From: Amorphoplanes digitatis | GTDB taxonomy: Bacteria > Actinomycetota > Actinomycetes > Mycobacteriales > Micromonosporaceae | Reading direction: 5' to 3' | Assembly (NCBI RefSeq): GCF_014205335.1 | Contig: NZ_JACHNH010000001.1 | Coordinates: forward strand, 372,001-436,000 | DNA: 64,000 nt | Translations under genes and position numbers: made by a program | The notes under the pieces: generated by a model | Databases searched by the model: none | Seen by the model: the letters and a program-made list of their open reading frames with translations, nothing else | What the model was told of the DNA's origin: nothing | Part shown: positions 36,838 through 44,957 of the stretch, piece by piece | Numbering within the stretch: position 1 is the stretch's first letter | Layout: each line of letters opens with the position of its first letter

Positions 36838-37470
36838 GTGGACGTACTCGTCGTTGATCACCCGCTGGCCCAGTCCCGACTCACCGTCATGCGCAGCGCG
36901 GAGAGCGACTCGGGAGCCTTCCGTGCCGCACTGCACGAGCTGACCACGATGGTCGTGTACGAGGCCGCCCGCTCCTTCGCGATCGAGAAGTTCCCGATCG
37001 CCACGCCGGTCGCGCCGACGCAGGGCACCCGCCTGGCCAACCCGCCGCTGATCGTGCCGGTGCTCCGGGCCGGCCTGGGCATGGCCGACGCCGCGCTCGG
37101 CCTGCTGCCCGAGTCGTCGATGGGCTTCGTCGGCCTGGCCCGCGACGAGGACACCTACGAGCCGCGCGCGTACATGGAGTCGCTGCCCGGCGACCTGGCC
37201 GGCCTGCCGGTGCTGGTCCTCGACCCGATGCTGGCGACCGGCGGCTCGCTGGTGCACTGCTGCCAGCTGCTCGTCGACCGGGGCTGCACCGACGTCATCG
37301 TCTGCTGCGTCCTCGCCGCGCCCGAGGGCATCGAGCGGCTGCGCGACTCGGGGCTGCCGCTGCGCCTGATCACGGCGAGCATCGACGAGGGCCTCAACGA
37401 GAAGATGTACATCGTCCCGGGCCTCGGCGACGCCGGCGACCGCCAGTTCGGCGGCATGCCCCGGTTCTAG
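36838..37470 (+). CDS. upp: uracil phosphoribosyltransferase
   Basis: Makes UMP from uracil and PRPP, closing the pyrimidine salvage route. 210 residues, family length. V-D-H-P-L at the N-terminus, [19 protein letters not shown] (PRPP loop) and the C-terminal [12 protein letters not shown] are typical. GTG 36838 follows TAGGTT at 7 bases. The TAG stop overlaps the NUDIX stop on the other strand in the palindrome CTAG (37467-37470). Confidence 0.96.
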   Translation: MDVLVVDHPLAQSRLTVMRSAESDSGAFRAALHELTTMVVYEAARSFAIEKFPIATPVAPTQGTRLANPPLIVPVLRAGLGMADAALGLLPESSMGFVGLARDEDTYEPRAYMESLPGDLAGLPVLVLDPMLATGGSLVHCCQLLVDRGCTDVIVCCVLAAPEGIERLRDSGLPLRLITASIDEGLNEKMYIVPGLGDAGDRQFGGMPRF

Positions 37471-37952
37471 GCGGCGTACGACCAGCTCTGCGCCTTCCCG
37501 TCGGCGAACGGCATGACGCCGTGGAACGGCCTGGGCTCGGCCGCGAAGACCAGCGGCAGGAAGTGCCGGTCGGACTCCCACATCGGCAGCCGGCCGGCCA
37601 GCACGTCGGCGACCTCCACCCAGTGCAGGCTGCCCTCGGCGTTGCCGGACAGCGGGGTGCCGCTCCAGGCCGGGATGCGGAAGAGGAAGCCGAACCAGTT
37701 CTCCCCGCCGCGACCGAAGCCCGGCCAGGAGATGGTGCCGGCGAGGTCGACGGAGAGCGCCTCCAGGCCGGCCTCCTCGCGCAGCTCCCGGCGCATGCCC
37801 GCCACCACGTCCTCGTCGGGCTCGAGCTTGCCGCCCAGGCCGTTGTAGTAGCCGAAGTGGAGGTCGTCCGGCCGGGTGTCCCGGCGGATCATCAGCACCT
37901 TCCGGCGGTCCGGCGACGTCACGTACCCGAGTGTGGCGATAATCGCTTGCAC
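37467..37952 (-). CDS. NUDIX hydrolase (MutT/8-oxo-dGTP diphosphatase-like)
   Basis: 161 residues. The NUDIX box [24 protein letters not shown] fits GX5EX7REUXEEXGU exactly. Substrate unknown; the [18 protein letters not shown] segment and the N-terminal [15 protein letters not shown] resemble MutT-type proteins acting on oxidised or damaged nucleotides. GTG start; TAGGGT on the minus strand (complement of 37961-37966) ends 8 bases upstream. Confidence 0.85.
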   Translation of the reverse strand: MQAIIATLGYVTSPDRRKVLMIRRDTRPDDLHFGYYNGLGGKLEPDEDVVAGMRRELREEAGLEALSVDLAGTISWPGFGRGGENWFGFLFRIPAWSGTPLSGNAEGSLHWVEVADVLAGRLPMWESDRHFLPLVFAAEPRPFHGVMPFADGKAQSWSYAA

Positions 37953-38026
37953 GGCGGCGCACCCTAGTACATCGGCCGAAGCTCACTCACATAGACGGTG
38001 TGTGTCGAGCGCATGGAGCGGACCCC

Positions 38027-38032
38027 TATCCT
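38027..38032 (+). promoter_or_regulatory. predicted -10 of the GT2/TagF gene
   Basis: TATCCT ends 6 bases before ATG 38039, without a ribosome site. This gene heads the surface-glycan pair. Confidence 0.4.
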
Positions 38033-38038
38033 GCTGGA

Positions 38039-41000
38039 ATGGCGAGTTCTGTGCTGAGCATCGTGGTGCCCATTTACAACGTGGCGCCGTACCTCGACGA
38101 GTGCCTTGAGTCCATCGCCGCGCAGACCCGTGACCAGCTGGAAGTCATCCTGGTCAACGACGGCTCGAAGGACTCGAGCGGTGACATCGCCGAGCGGTTC
38201 GCGGCAAAGGACGCCCGCTTCAAGGTCGTGCACAAGGCGAACGCCGGCCTCGGCGCGGCGCGGAACACCGGCCTTGAGCACATCACCGGCGACTACCTGA
38301 TGTTCATGGACAGCGACGACGTGCTCCCGTCGTACACGGCGGAGCTGCTCGTCGGCATCCTCGAGAAGACCGGCTCGGACTTCTCCTGCGGCAACGTGAT
38401 GCGGCTCAGCAGCAAGGGCCTGATCCAGTCCGGCATGCACCGCGACATCTTCACCAACACCAGGCTGCGCACCCACGTCGACCAGCAGCCGGTCCTGCTC
38501 GGCGACCGCACGGCGTGGAACAAGGTCTACCGCCGGACCTTCTGGGACGCGCAGGGCCTGCGCTTCCCCGAGGGCGTGCTGTACGAGGACACCCCGGTCA
38601 CCGTGCCCCTGCACGTGCTCGCCAAGAGCGTCGACGTCATCGACGCGCCGATCTACTACTGGCGTGAGCGCGAGGGCGACGACAAGTCGATCACTCAGCG
38701 CCGCGAGGAGCTCAAGAACTTCATCGACCGCCTGGAGGGCTGCTGGAAGGTGAGCACCCTGCTGGGCGAGTCGGGCCACCACGCCACCAAGCGGCTCTAC
38801 GACGAGTCGGTGCTGACCGGCGACCTGTTCATCTTCGCCAAGGTGCTGCCGACCGTCGACGACGAGTACCGCCGGATCTTCATGGACCGGACCAACGAGT
38901 ACCTCGACACGATCGACCCGGAGGCGATCCTCGAGCTGCCGGCCAACCAGCGGGTGCTCTGGACGCTGATCCGCAACCGGATGCTGCCGGAGATCCTCGA
39001 CCTGGTCCCGGTCATGAAGAAGCAGCGCCGGATCGCCCGCAAGGGCCTGCGCCGCTATCACGACATGGACCTGTACCACGAGAAGCTGCCGCAGCTGCCG
39101 CCCGAGCTGTTCGCGGCCGGCACCCCGCGGCCGCGCACCAAGGTGCACGACGTCTCCTGGCGCGACGGCAAGCTGCACATCCGCGGGCACGCGTTCATCC
39201 CCGGCCAGTCCTCCGCGCGGCCGTGGAGCACGTCCCGGCTGATCTGGCTGAAGGAGAACTCGGGCCGGCGCACCAAGCGCATGCCGATGATCTCCCGGCG
39301 CTGCGCCGACGCCACCGCCGACCACGGCACCGCGCAGAACAACTACGACTGGTCCGGCTTCGACGCCGTCATCGACCCACAGACGATGCGTACGCCCGAG
39401 GGCGGCTGGAAGACCGGCACCTGGACCGTGGTGACCGGGGTCGTCGGCCTGGGCCGGATGAGCAAGGGCTCGCTGGAGATCGGCCAGCCCGCCAACCCGA
39501 TCAAGCTGACCGGCCTGGACGTCGGCGACGACGTCCGGATCACCCCGTTCATCAAGCAGGGCCGGCTGCGGCTCCGGGTCGAGCGGGTACCCGCCCGGCT
39601 GACCGGCGGCCGCCTGGTCGACGACCACCTGGAGATCGAGGGCCGGCTGCGCGGCGACGCTCCGGTCACCAGCGCGACGCTGTCGCGCATAGACGGCCTG
39701 ACCTGGCGCCGCTACCCCGTCGAGCTCGACGGCGAGCGGTTCCGCTTCCGGGTGCCGGTGCGTGACCTGCAGCGTGACGGGGTCACCTACGAGCCGCTGC
39801 GGGTCGCCGAGCCCACCGACCGCTTCCGGATCGACCTCGCGGTCGGCACCAAGCGCAGCGGAATGGTCGCCTGCGGTACCGCCGACGACTTCGCCTGGGA
39901 TCCGATCGACATCGGCGTGCTCAGCGTGCACGTGCACGCCGCGCTCTCCGGCGAGGCCCAGCTTGTCACCATGCCGACCGGCCCGCTGCTGACCGGGGTG
40001 AGCACCGCGGACCGCAAGTTCCGGTTCTCCGGCCGGATCCACGGCCCGGTCGACCGGTTCAAGCTGGTGCTGCGGCCGTTCAACGCCCGCGAGACCTGGA
40101 GCTTCGACGCGCACGTCGACGGCGACACCTGGCACGCCGAGGTCGACCCGATCGCGGTGCCGAGCTTCGACGACCACATCCGCATCCGTACCGGCATGTG
40201 GAACGTGCTGTACCGCGACAGCAACGGGCCGGTGCATCCGCTGCCCGCCGTGGCCGAGGTGATGGCCGCGCTGCCGCTGCCGCTGGCCGGGGACGCACCC
40301 CGGGTCTCGCTGGAGTGGCTGACCGACGAGCGGGTCGTGCTGCGCGTCCGCACGGCGCTCGAGGAGGACGAACGCGGCCGCTACCACCAGACCCGGCTGC
40401 GCGAGAAGGAGTACCCGGCGCTGCGCAAGCAGCCGCTGCGCGACGTCGTGCTCTACAACAGCTTCACCGGCCGGCAGTACTCGGACAGCCCGCGGGCGGT
40501 GCACGAGGAGCTGGTCGCGCGCGGCGCCCAGCTGGAGCACCAGTGGGTCTCGGTCGACGGCCAGGCACCGCTGCCGCACAGCGCCGAGCCGGTGGCGCTC
40601 TGGAGCCGCCGCTGGTACGAGTCGCTGGCGACCTCCCGCTACATCGTCACCAACCAGCACCTGCCGGAGTGGTTCGAGCGCCGCCCGGGCCAGGTCGTGG
40701 TGCAGACCTGGCACGGCACGCCGCTCAAGCGGATCGGCTTCGACATCGCGGACGTGCAGTTCACCGACCGCCGCTACCTGGAGAAGCTGGAGATGGAGGC
40801 CCCGAACTGGAGCTTCCTGGTCTCGCCGAACACGTTCAGCACGCCGATCCTGCGCCGCGCCTTCAAGTACGACGGCGAGCTGATGGAGATCGGTTACCCC
40901 CGCAACGACCTGCTGTTCAAGGACCGGGCCGCGATCAAGGAGCGGGTCCGCAAGGCGGCCGGCATCCCCGAGGGCCGCAAGCTCGTGCTGTACGCGCCCA

Positions 41001-41533
41001 CCTGGCGCGACGACGAGTACCTGGCCGGCAGCTACCAGATCTCCATGAAGATCGACGTCGTGGACGCGGCGGAGAAGCTCGGTGCGGATCACGCTCTGCT
41101 CGTGCGCCGGCACCCGAACGTCATCGACGAGATCCCGGGCAACGGCGACGGCTTCGTTTTCGACGTATCGACATACCCCGACATGGCCGAACTGTTGGCG
41201 GCAGCGGATATGTTGATCACCGACTACTCGTCGGTGATGTTCGACTTCGCCAACACCGGGCGTCCGATGCTGTTCTTCACCTACGACCTGGCGCACTACC
41301 GCGACACGCTTCGCGGGTTCTACTTCGACTTCGAGCAGGAGGCCCCCGGCCCGCTGCTCTCGACGTCGGAGGAGGTGGTGGCGGCGATCCGGGACATCGA
41401 CGCCGTCGCCGCCCGCTACGCAGATCGCTACACCGACTTCGCGGCCAAGGGTTGCGACCTGGACGACGGCGCCGCCACCGGGCGCCTCATCGAGGGCATG
41501 CTGGCCGCCGGAAAGCAGGAGAGAACGATATGA
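38039..41533 (+). CDS. bifunctional GT2 glycosyltransferase / TagF-type glycerophosphotransferase
   Basis: 1164 residues in two parts. N-terminal GT-A domain (about 1-240): SVLSIVVPIYNVAPYLDECLESI, NAGLGAARNTGL and the DxD-like DSDD. A middle region of about 450 residues (beta-rich, unassigned) leads to a C-terminal CDP-glycerol:glycerophosphate glycerophosphotransferase domain (about 790-1150). That domain has VVQTWHGTPLKRIG (catalytic His), YAPTWRDDEY, LLVRRHPN and LITDYSSVMFDFA. Such fusions build teichoic-acid-like polymers on the membrane. Start set by the -10 spacing and the SIVVPIYN motif. The stop overlaps the next gene (ATGA). Confidence 0.88.
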   Translation: MASSVLSIVVPIYNVAPYLDECLESIAAQTRDQLEVILVNDGSKDSSGDIAERFAAKDARFKVVHKANAGLGAARNTGLEHITGDYLMFMDSDDVLPSYTAELLVGILEKTGSDFSCGNVMRLSSKGLIQSGMHRDIFTNTRLRTHVDQQPVLLGDRTAWNKVYRRTFWDAQGLRFPEGVLYEDTPVTVPLHVLAKSVDVIDAPIYYWREREGDDKSITQRREELKNFIDRLEGCWKVSTLLGESGHHATKRLYDESVLTGDLFIFAKVLPTVDDEYRRIFMDRTNEYLDTIDPEAILELPANQRVLWTLIRNRMLPEILDLVPVMKKQRRIARKGLRRYHDMDLYHEKLPQLPPELFAAGTPRPRTKVHDVSWRDGKLHIRGHAFIPGQSSARPWSTSRLIWLKENSGRRTKRMPMISRRCADATADHGTAQNNYDWSGFDAVIDPQTMRTPEGGWKTGTWTVVTGVVGLGRMSKGSLEIGQPANPIKLTGLDVGDDVRITPFIKQGRLRLRVERVPARLTGGRLVDDHLEIEGRLRGDAPVTSATLSRIDGLTWRRYPVELDGERFRFRVPVRDLQRDGVTYEPLRVAEPTDRFRIDLAVGTKRSGMVACGTADDFAWDPIDIGVLSVHVHAALSGEAQLVTMPTGPLLTGVSTADRKFRFSGRIHGPVDRFKLVLRPFNARETWSFDAHVDGDTWHAEVDPIAVPSFDDHIRIRTGMWNVLYRDSNGPVHPLPAVAEVMAALPLPLAGDAPRVSLEWLTDERVVLRVRTALEEDERGRYHQTRLREKEYPALRKQPLRDVVLYNSFTGRQYSDSPRAVHEELVARGAQLEHQWVSVDGQAPLPHSAEPVALWSRRWYESLATSRYIVTNQHLPEWFERRPGQVVVQTWHGTPLKRIGFDIADVQFTDRRYLEKLEMEAPNWSFLVSPNTFSTPILRRAFKYDGELMEIGYPRNDLLFKDRAAIKERVRKAAGIPEGRKLVLYAPTWRDDEYLAGSYQISMKIDVVDAAEKLGADHALLVRRHPNVIDEIPGNGDGFVFDVSTYPDMAELLAAADMLITDYSSVMFDFANTGRPMLFFTYDLAHYRDTLRGFYFDFEQEAPGPLLSTSEEVVAAIRDIDAVAARYADRYTDFAAKGCDLDDGAATGRLIEGMLAAGKQERTI

Positions 41534-42501
41534 GCGAACCGACGAAGGCGACGGTCTGGCACAAGGTTCGCCGCCGCATCGCCGGGGGCCGGGGGCCGGA
41601 GTCCCGCCTGGTGAAGGTGCTCAAGGAGCAGCAGGCGGAGGCGAAGAAGCAGGCCGCCGAGGTTCGCAAGCATGAGAAGTCCACCACCGCGCTGCTCACC
41701 GACATCCGCTGGGAGATGCGCGAGCAGCGCAAGTACCTCGAGGGCTTCCGGGCGCTGGCGGCACGGGACACGTTCGCCGAGATCCGCGAGTTCACCGAGG
41801 CCTGCCAGCTCGGCTTCGAGGACACCGTTCGTAAGGTCGCCCAGGAGCGGATCAGCCTGGCCCGCTTCGGCGACGGCGAGCTCAAGACCATGCTGCGGCC
41901 GGAGTTCAACCTGCGCTTCCAGCCCTGGTCGGCGGCGCTCGCCGGTGACCTGCGGCAGGTGCTGCGGATGGACGGCTACGACCGCGACAAGCTGATGGTC
42001 GCGTTCCCGTACACCTTCCGTAACGTGCACTGGACCGGGGTCTGGCTGGACATCTGGCCCGAGGTGAAGCCGCTGCTGGACACCACGCTCACCTGGGGCA
42101 TGGCGCACGTCTCGCGCCCGCAGTACTTCATCCACCTCGGCCGCCAGGGCGTGCAGCTGTGGCGCGACGTCTGGGACGCCAAGGAGATCGTCATCGTCAC
42201 CGGCGAGGGCTCGCGGTTCGTCCTCGAGCCGGCGCTGTTCGACAACGCGAAGTCGATCGAGTTCGTCTACTCGAAGCCGGTGAACGCGTACGCGGACCTG
42301 CCGCGGCTGATGCCGCTGCTGGAGGCGCAGGACCCGGACAAGCTGTTCCTGATCGCGCTGGGCCCCACCGGCACCCTGGTGGCGGCGAAGCTGGCGCAGG
42401 CGGGACGCTGGGCCATCGACGTCGGGCACATCAGCGAGAGCTACGCGAACGTGTTCGAGGGCGGCCAATGGCCCGAGGCGATGGGTGTTGTCAAGAAGTA
42501 G
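41530..42501 (+). CDS. GT-D fold glycosyltransferase (DUF1792-like)
   Basis: 323 residues. A charged helical N-terminus (about 25-75, Lys/Glu/Ala-rich, likely coiled coil) precedes a GT-D domain. Visible are ISLARFGDGELKTM, where the D-G-E is the sugar-nucleotide site of this fold, KLMVAFPYTFRN and VIVTGEGSRFVLEPALFDNAKSIEFV. The last part, LFLIALGPTGTLVAAKLAQAGRWAIDVGHI, is characteristic. Coupled by ATGA to the GT2/TagF gene, so it probably decorates or extends the same glycopolymer. Confidence 0.82.
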   Translation: MSEPTKATVWHKVRRRIAGGRGPESRLVKVLKEQQAEAKKQAAEVRKHEKSTTALLTDIRWEMREQRKYLEGFRALAARDTFAEIREFTEACQLGFEDTVRKVAQERISLARFGDGELKTMLRPEFNLRFQPWSAALAGDLRQVLRMDGYDRDKLMVAFPYTFRNVHWTGVWLDIWPEVKPLLDTTLTWGMAHVSRPQYFIHLGRQGVQLWRDVWDAKEIVIVTGEGSRFVLEPALFDNAKSIEFVYSKPVNAYADLPRLMPLLEAQDPDKLFLIALGPTGTLVAAKLAQAGRWAIDVGHISESYANVFEGGQWPEAMGVVKK

Positions 42502-42547
42502 CCTTTTATTCCGGACGGCTGGCCGTTGCTCTGGTGACACCGGCCAC

Positions 42548-42553
42548 TATCGT
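42548..42553 (+). promoter_or_regulatory. predicted -10 of the GPP34 gene
   Basis: TATCGT ends 7 bases before ATG 42561. Confidence 0.4.
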
Positions 42554-42560
42554 TTTCGCC

Positions 42561-43241
42561 ATGACCTCCATCGCGCTCGCTGAGGAACTCCTCCTCCTCG
42601 CGTACGACGACCAGACCGGCAAGGCGACCGGTTCCCGCATCGGGCTCGACCTCGGCATGTCCGCGGCCGTGCTGGTGGACCTTGCGCTGGCTGGCCGGAT
42701 CGCCTACGTGAACGGGAACCTGGTAGTCAAGGACCCCACGCCGACCGGCGAGCCGATCGCGGACCTGGTGCTCGCCAAGGCCGCGGCGGACGAGCCGCAC
42801 ACACCGGCGCAGTGGGTTCAGCGGCTGCGGCACAACCTGCGCAACCGGGTCCTCCAGGACCTGATCGCGCGCGGCGTCGTGCGCGACGTGGACGAGACCC
42901 AGATGGGCCACATCCACGTGCACCGCTACCCGACGGCGGATCCCGCTTTCGAGGCCGAGATCCGCAAGCGGCTTGCCGAGGCCCTGATCACCGACGCGCC
43001 GCCGGACGAGCGGACGGCGGCACTGGCCACCCTGCTCATCGCGACCCGGATGGAGCCGGCCCTGCGCCTGCCGCCCGAGGAGTCGGCGCGGGCACACGAG
43101 CGGCTGGAGGAGATCGCCAGCGGCGCCGGCTTCTACGGCGCTATGAACCTCGAGGACTCCATCGTGCGCCCGAGCGTCGCGCTCGTCGTGGCCACCCTGG
43201 GCCGCGCGATCTCCGCGGCCCTGGGCGCCCCGAAGGTCTGA
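42561..43241 (+). CDS. GPP34 (GOLPH3/Vps74-like) protein
   Basis: 226 residues. LAEELLLLAYDDQTGK near the N-terminus, LGMSAAVLVDLALAGRI, and the C-terminal SGAGFYGAMNLEDSIVRPSVALVVATLGRAI are typical of the GPP34 family. In eukaryotes these proteins bind PI4P and retain Golgi glycosyltransferases; bacterial roles are little known. Placement 59 bp after two surface glycosyltransferase genes suggests an analogous membrane or enzyme-localising role (inference). It ends before a strong convergent hairpin. Confidence 0.87.
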   Translation: MTSIALAEELLLLAYDDQTGKATGSRIGLDLGMSAAVLVDLALAGRIAYVNGNLVVKDPTPTGEPIADLVLAKAAADEPHTPAQWVQRLRHNLRNRVLQDLIARGVVRDVDETQMGHIHVHRYPTADPAFEAEIRKRLAEALITDAPPDERTAALATLLIATRMEPALRLPPEESARAHERLEEIASGAGFYGAMNLEDSIVRPSVALVVATLGRAISAALGAPKV

Positions 43242-43246
43242 CCCGC

Positions 43247-43272
43247 GATCCGGGGCCGCGAGGCCCCGGATC
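43247..43272. terminator. bidirectional terminator between GPP34 and phospho-sugar mutase
   Basis: GATCCGGGGCC pairs perfectly with GGCCCCGGATC around loop GCGA, in a 39-bp gap between converging genes. Confidence 0.75.
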
Positions 43273-43280
43273 CGGCGTCG

Positions 43281-44930
43281 TCAGTCCAGGCCGAGGGCGG
43301 TGGCGACCTCCGGGCGCAGCTCGCGGTTCAGCGCGGCCTCAGCGCGGAGCCGGGCCGCGGCCAGGTCGCCGTCGACGACCGGCTCCACCACCTCGAGGTA
43401 CGCCTTGAGCTTCGGCTCGGTGCCCGACGGGCGGATCACCACGCGGCAGCGCGGGGTACGCAGGGTCAGCACGTCGGCGTCCGGTAGCCGGTCCTCGACG
43501 TCGGTGACCTCGTCGCCGAGCAGTGTCCGGGGCGGGTTCGCGCGGACCCGGGCCATCGTGCGGGTGATCTCGCCAAGGTCCTCCACCCGCATCGACAGCT
43601 GGCCGGTGCGGTGGACGCCGAACTCCGTGTCCAGGTCGGCGAGCCGGTCGGCGAGGGACTTCCCGTCGGCCTTGAGCGCGGCCGCCATCTCGGCGACGAT
43701 CAGCGCGGCCGTGATGCCGTCCTTGTCGCGCACGAGGCCGGGCGCCACGCAGTAGCCGAGCGCCTCCTCGTAGCCGTAGGCGAGCTTCTCCGCGCCGCGC
43801 ACGATCCACTTGAAGCCGGTCAGGGTCTCCGCGTACGGCACGCCGCGGGCGGCGCAGAGCGCGCGCAGCAGCGTGGACGAGACGATCGTGGTGGCGTAGG
43901 CGCCGGCCGTACCGCGCCGGATCAGGTGGTCGGCGAGCAGGATGCCGAGCTCGTCGCCGCTGAGCGGGCGCCAGCTGCCCGGCTCCGCGCCGGGCAGGGC
44001 GACGGCGCAGCGGTCGGCGTCGGGGTCGCTGGCGATGGCCAGGTCGGCGTCGAGCGCCGAGGCGAGGGCGAGCAGCAGGTCCATCGCGCCCGGCTCCTCC
44101 GGGTTGGGGAACGCGACGGTCGGGAACTCCGGGTCCGGCTCGGCCTGCTCGGCGACGACGCCCGGCGCCGGGAATCCCCCCTTGGCGAACGCCGCCGCGA
44201 ACACCTCGCCGCCGACGCCGTGCAGGGGCGTGTAGGCCACCCTGAGATCGCGAGGGCCGGGCGCGACGACGTCGGCCGCGCTGTCCACGTACCCCTGGAC
44301 GATCCGTTCCTCCAGGACCGTGCCGGGCTCGCCCAGCGGGACCGCGGTGACCGGGCCGGCCGCCTGGATGGCGGCCTCGATGCCGGTGTCGGCCGGCGGG
44401 ACGATCTGCGCGCCGGCGCCGCCCGGCCCGCCGAGCTGTGCGCCAAGGTAGACCTTGTAGCCGTTGTCCTGCGGCGGGTTGTGGCTGGCGGTGACCATGA
44501 CACCCGCGACCGCGTCCAGCGCCCGCACGGCGTACGCCAGCACCGGCGTCGGCAGCGGCCGGGGCAGCAGCAGCGCCGCCCGCCCGGCGCCGGTCGCCAC
44601 CCGCGCGGTCTGCTGGGCGAACTCCCGCGAGCCGTGGCGGGCGTCGTAGCCGATGACGAGCGGACCCTGGCCGCCCTGCGCGGCCAGCCAGCCGACCAGG
44701 CCGGCGGCCGCCCGGGTGACCACCGCGAGGTTCATGCCGTTCGGCCCGGCGCGCAGCCGACCGCGCAGGCCGGCCGTGCCGAAGGTCAGCGGGCCGGCGA
44801 ACCGGTCGGCGAGCTCATCCGCGCTGCCGGGGAGCCGGGAGATCAGTTCCCGGATCTCGTCGCGCGCGGCCGGGTCGGGATCGTCGGCGAGCCAGGTCTC
44901 GGCCAGCCTGCGAAGGTCGTCAGTTGCCAT
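43281..44930 (-). CDS. phospho-sugar mutase (phosphoglucomutase/phosphomannomutase)
   Basis: Interconverts hexose-1-P and hexose-6-P, feeding sugar-nucleotide and glycan synthesis; some relatives act on ribose- or deoxyribose-phosphate. 549 residues. TFGTAGLRGRL, the phosphoserine loop TASHNPPQDNGYK, the metal loop DPDADRC and the C-terminal VRPSGTEPKLKAYLE are all present. Length and the N-terminal extension fit the group that includes phosphopentomutase-like PgmB2 enzymes, which could supply the missing DeoB step (inference). It is 27 bp downstream of the kinase gene on the same strand. Confidence 0.9.
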   Translation of the reverse strand: MATDDLRRLAETWLADDPDPAARDEIRELISRLPGSADELADRFAGPLTFGTAGLRGRLRAGPNGMNLAVVTRAAAGLVGWLAAQGGQGPLVIGYDARHGSREFAQQTARVATGAGRAALLLPRPLPTPVLAYAVRALDAVAGVMVTASHNPPQDNGYKVYLGAQLGGPGGAGAQIVPPADTGIEAAIQAAGPVTAVPLGEPGTVLEERIVQGYVDSAADVVAPGPRDLRVAYTPLHGVGGEVFAAAFAKGGFPAPGVVAEQAEPDPEFPTVAFPNPEEPGAMDLLLALASALDADLAIASDPDADRCAVALPGAEPGSWRPLSGDELGILLADHLIRRGTAGAYATTIVSSTLLRALCAARGVPYAETLTGFKWIVRGAEKLAYGYEEALGYCVAPGLVRDKDGITAALIVAEMAAALKADGKSLADRLADLDTEFGVHRTGQLSMRVEDLGEITRTMARVRANPPRTLLGDEVTDVEDRLPDADVLTLRTPRCRVVIRPSGTEPKLKAYLEVVEPVVDGDLAAARLRAEAALNRELRPEVATALGLD

Positions 44931-44957
44931 GCTCAGTGGATAGCACGGCGGGCCGGG

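Noticed and set aside
37964..41296. 1110-codon open frame on the minus strand opposite the GT2/TagF gene
   Set aside because: It mirrors the codon bias of the real gene; the product is His/Arg/Val-rich with no domain, while the plus strand shows clear GT2 and TagF motifs.
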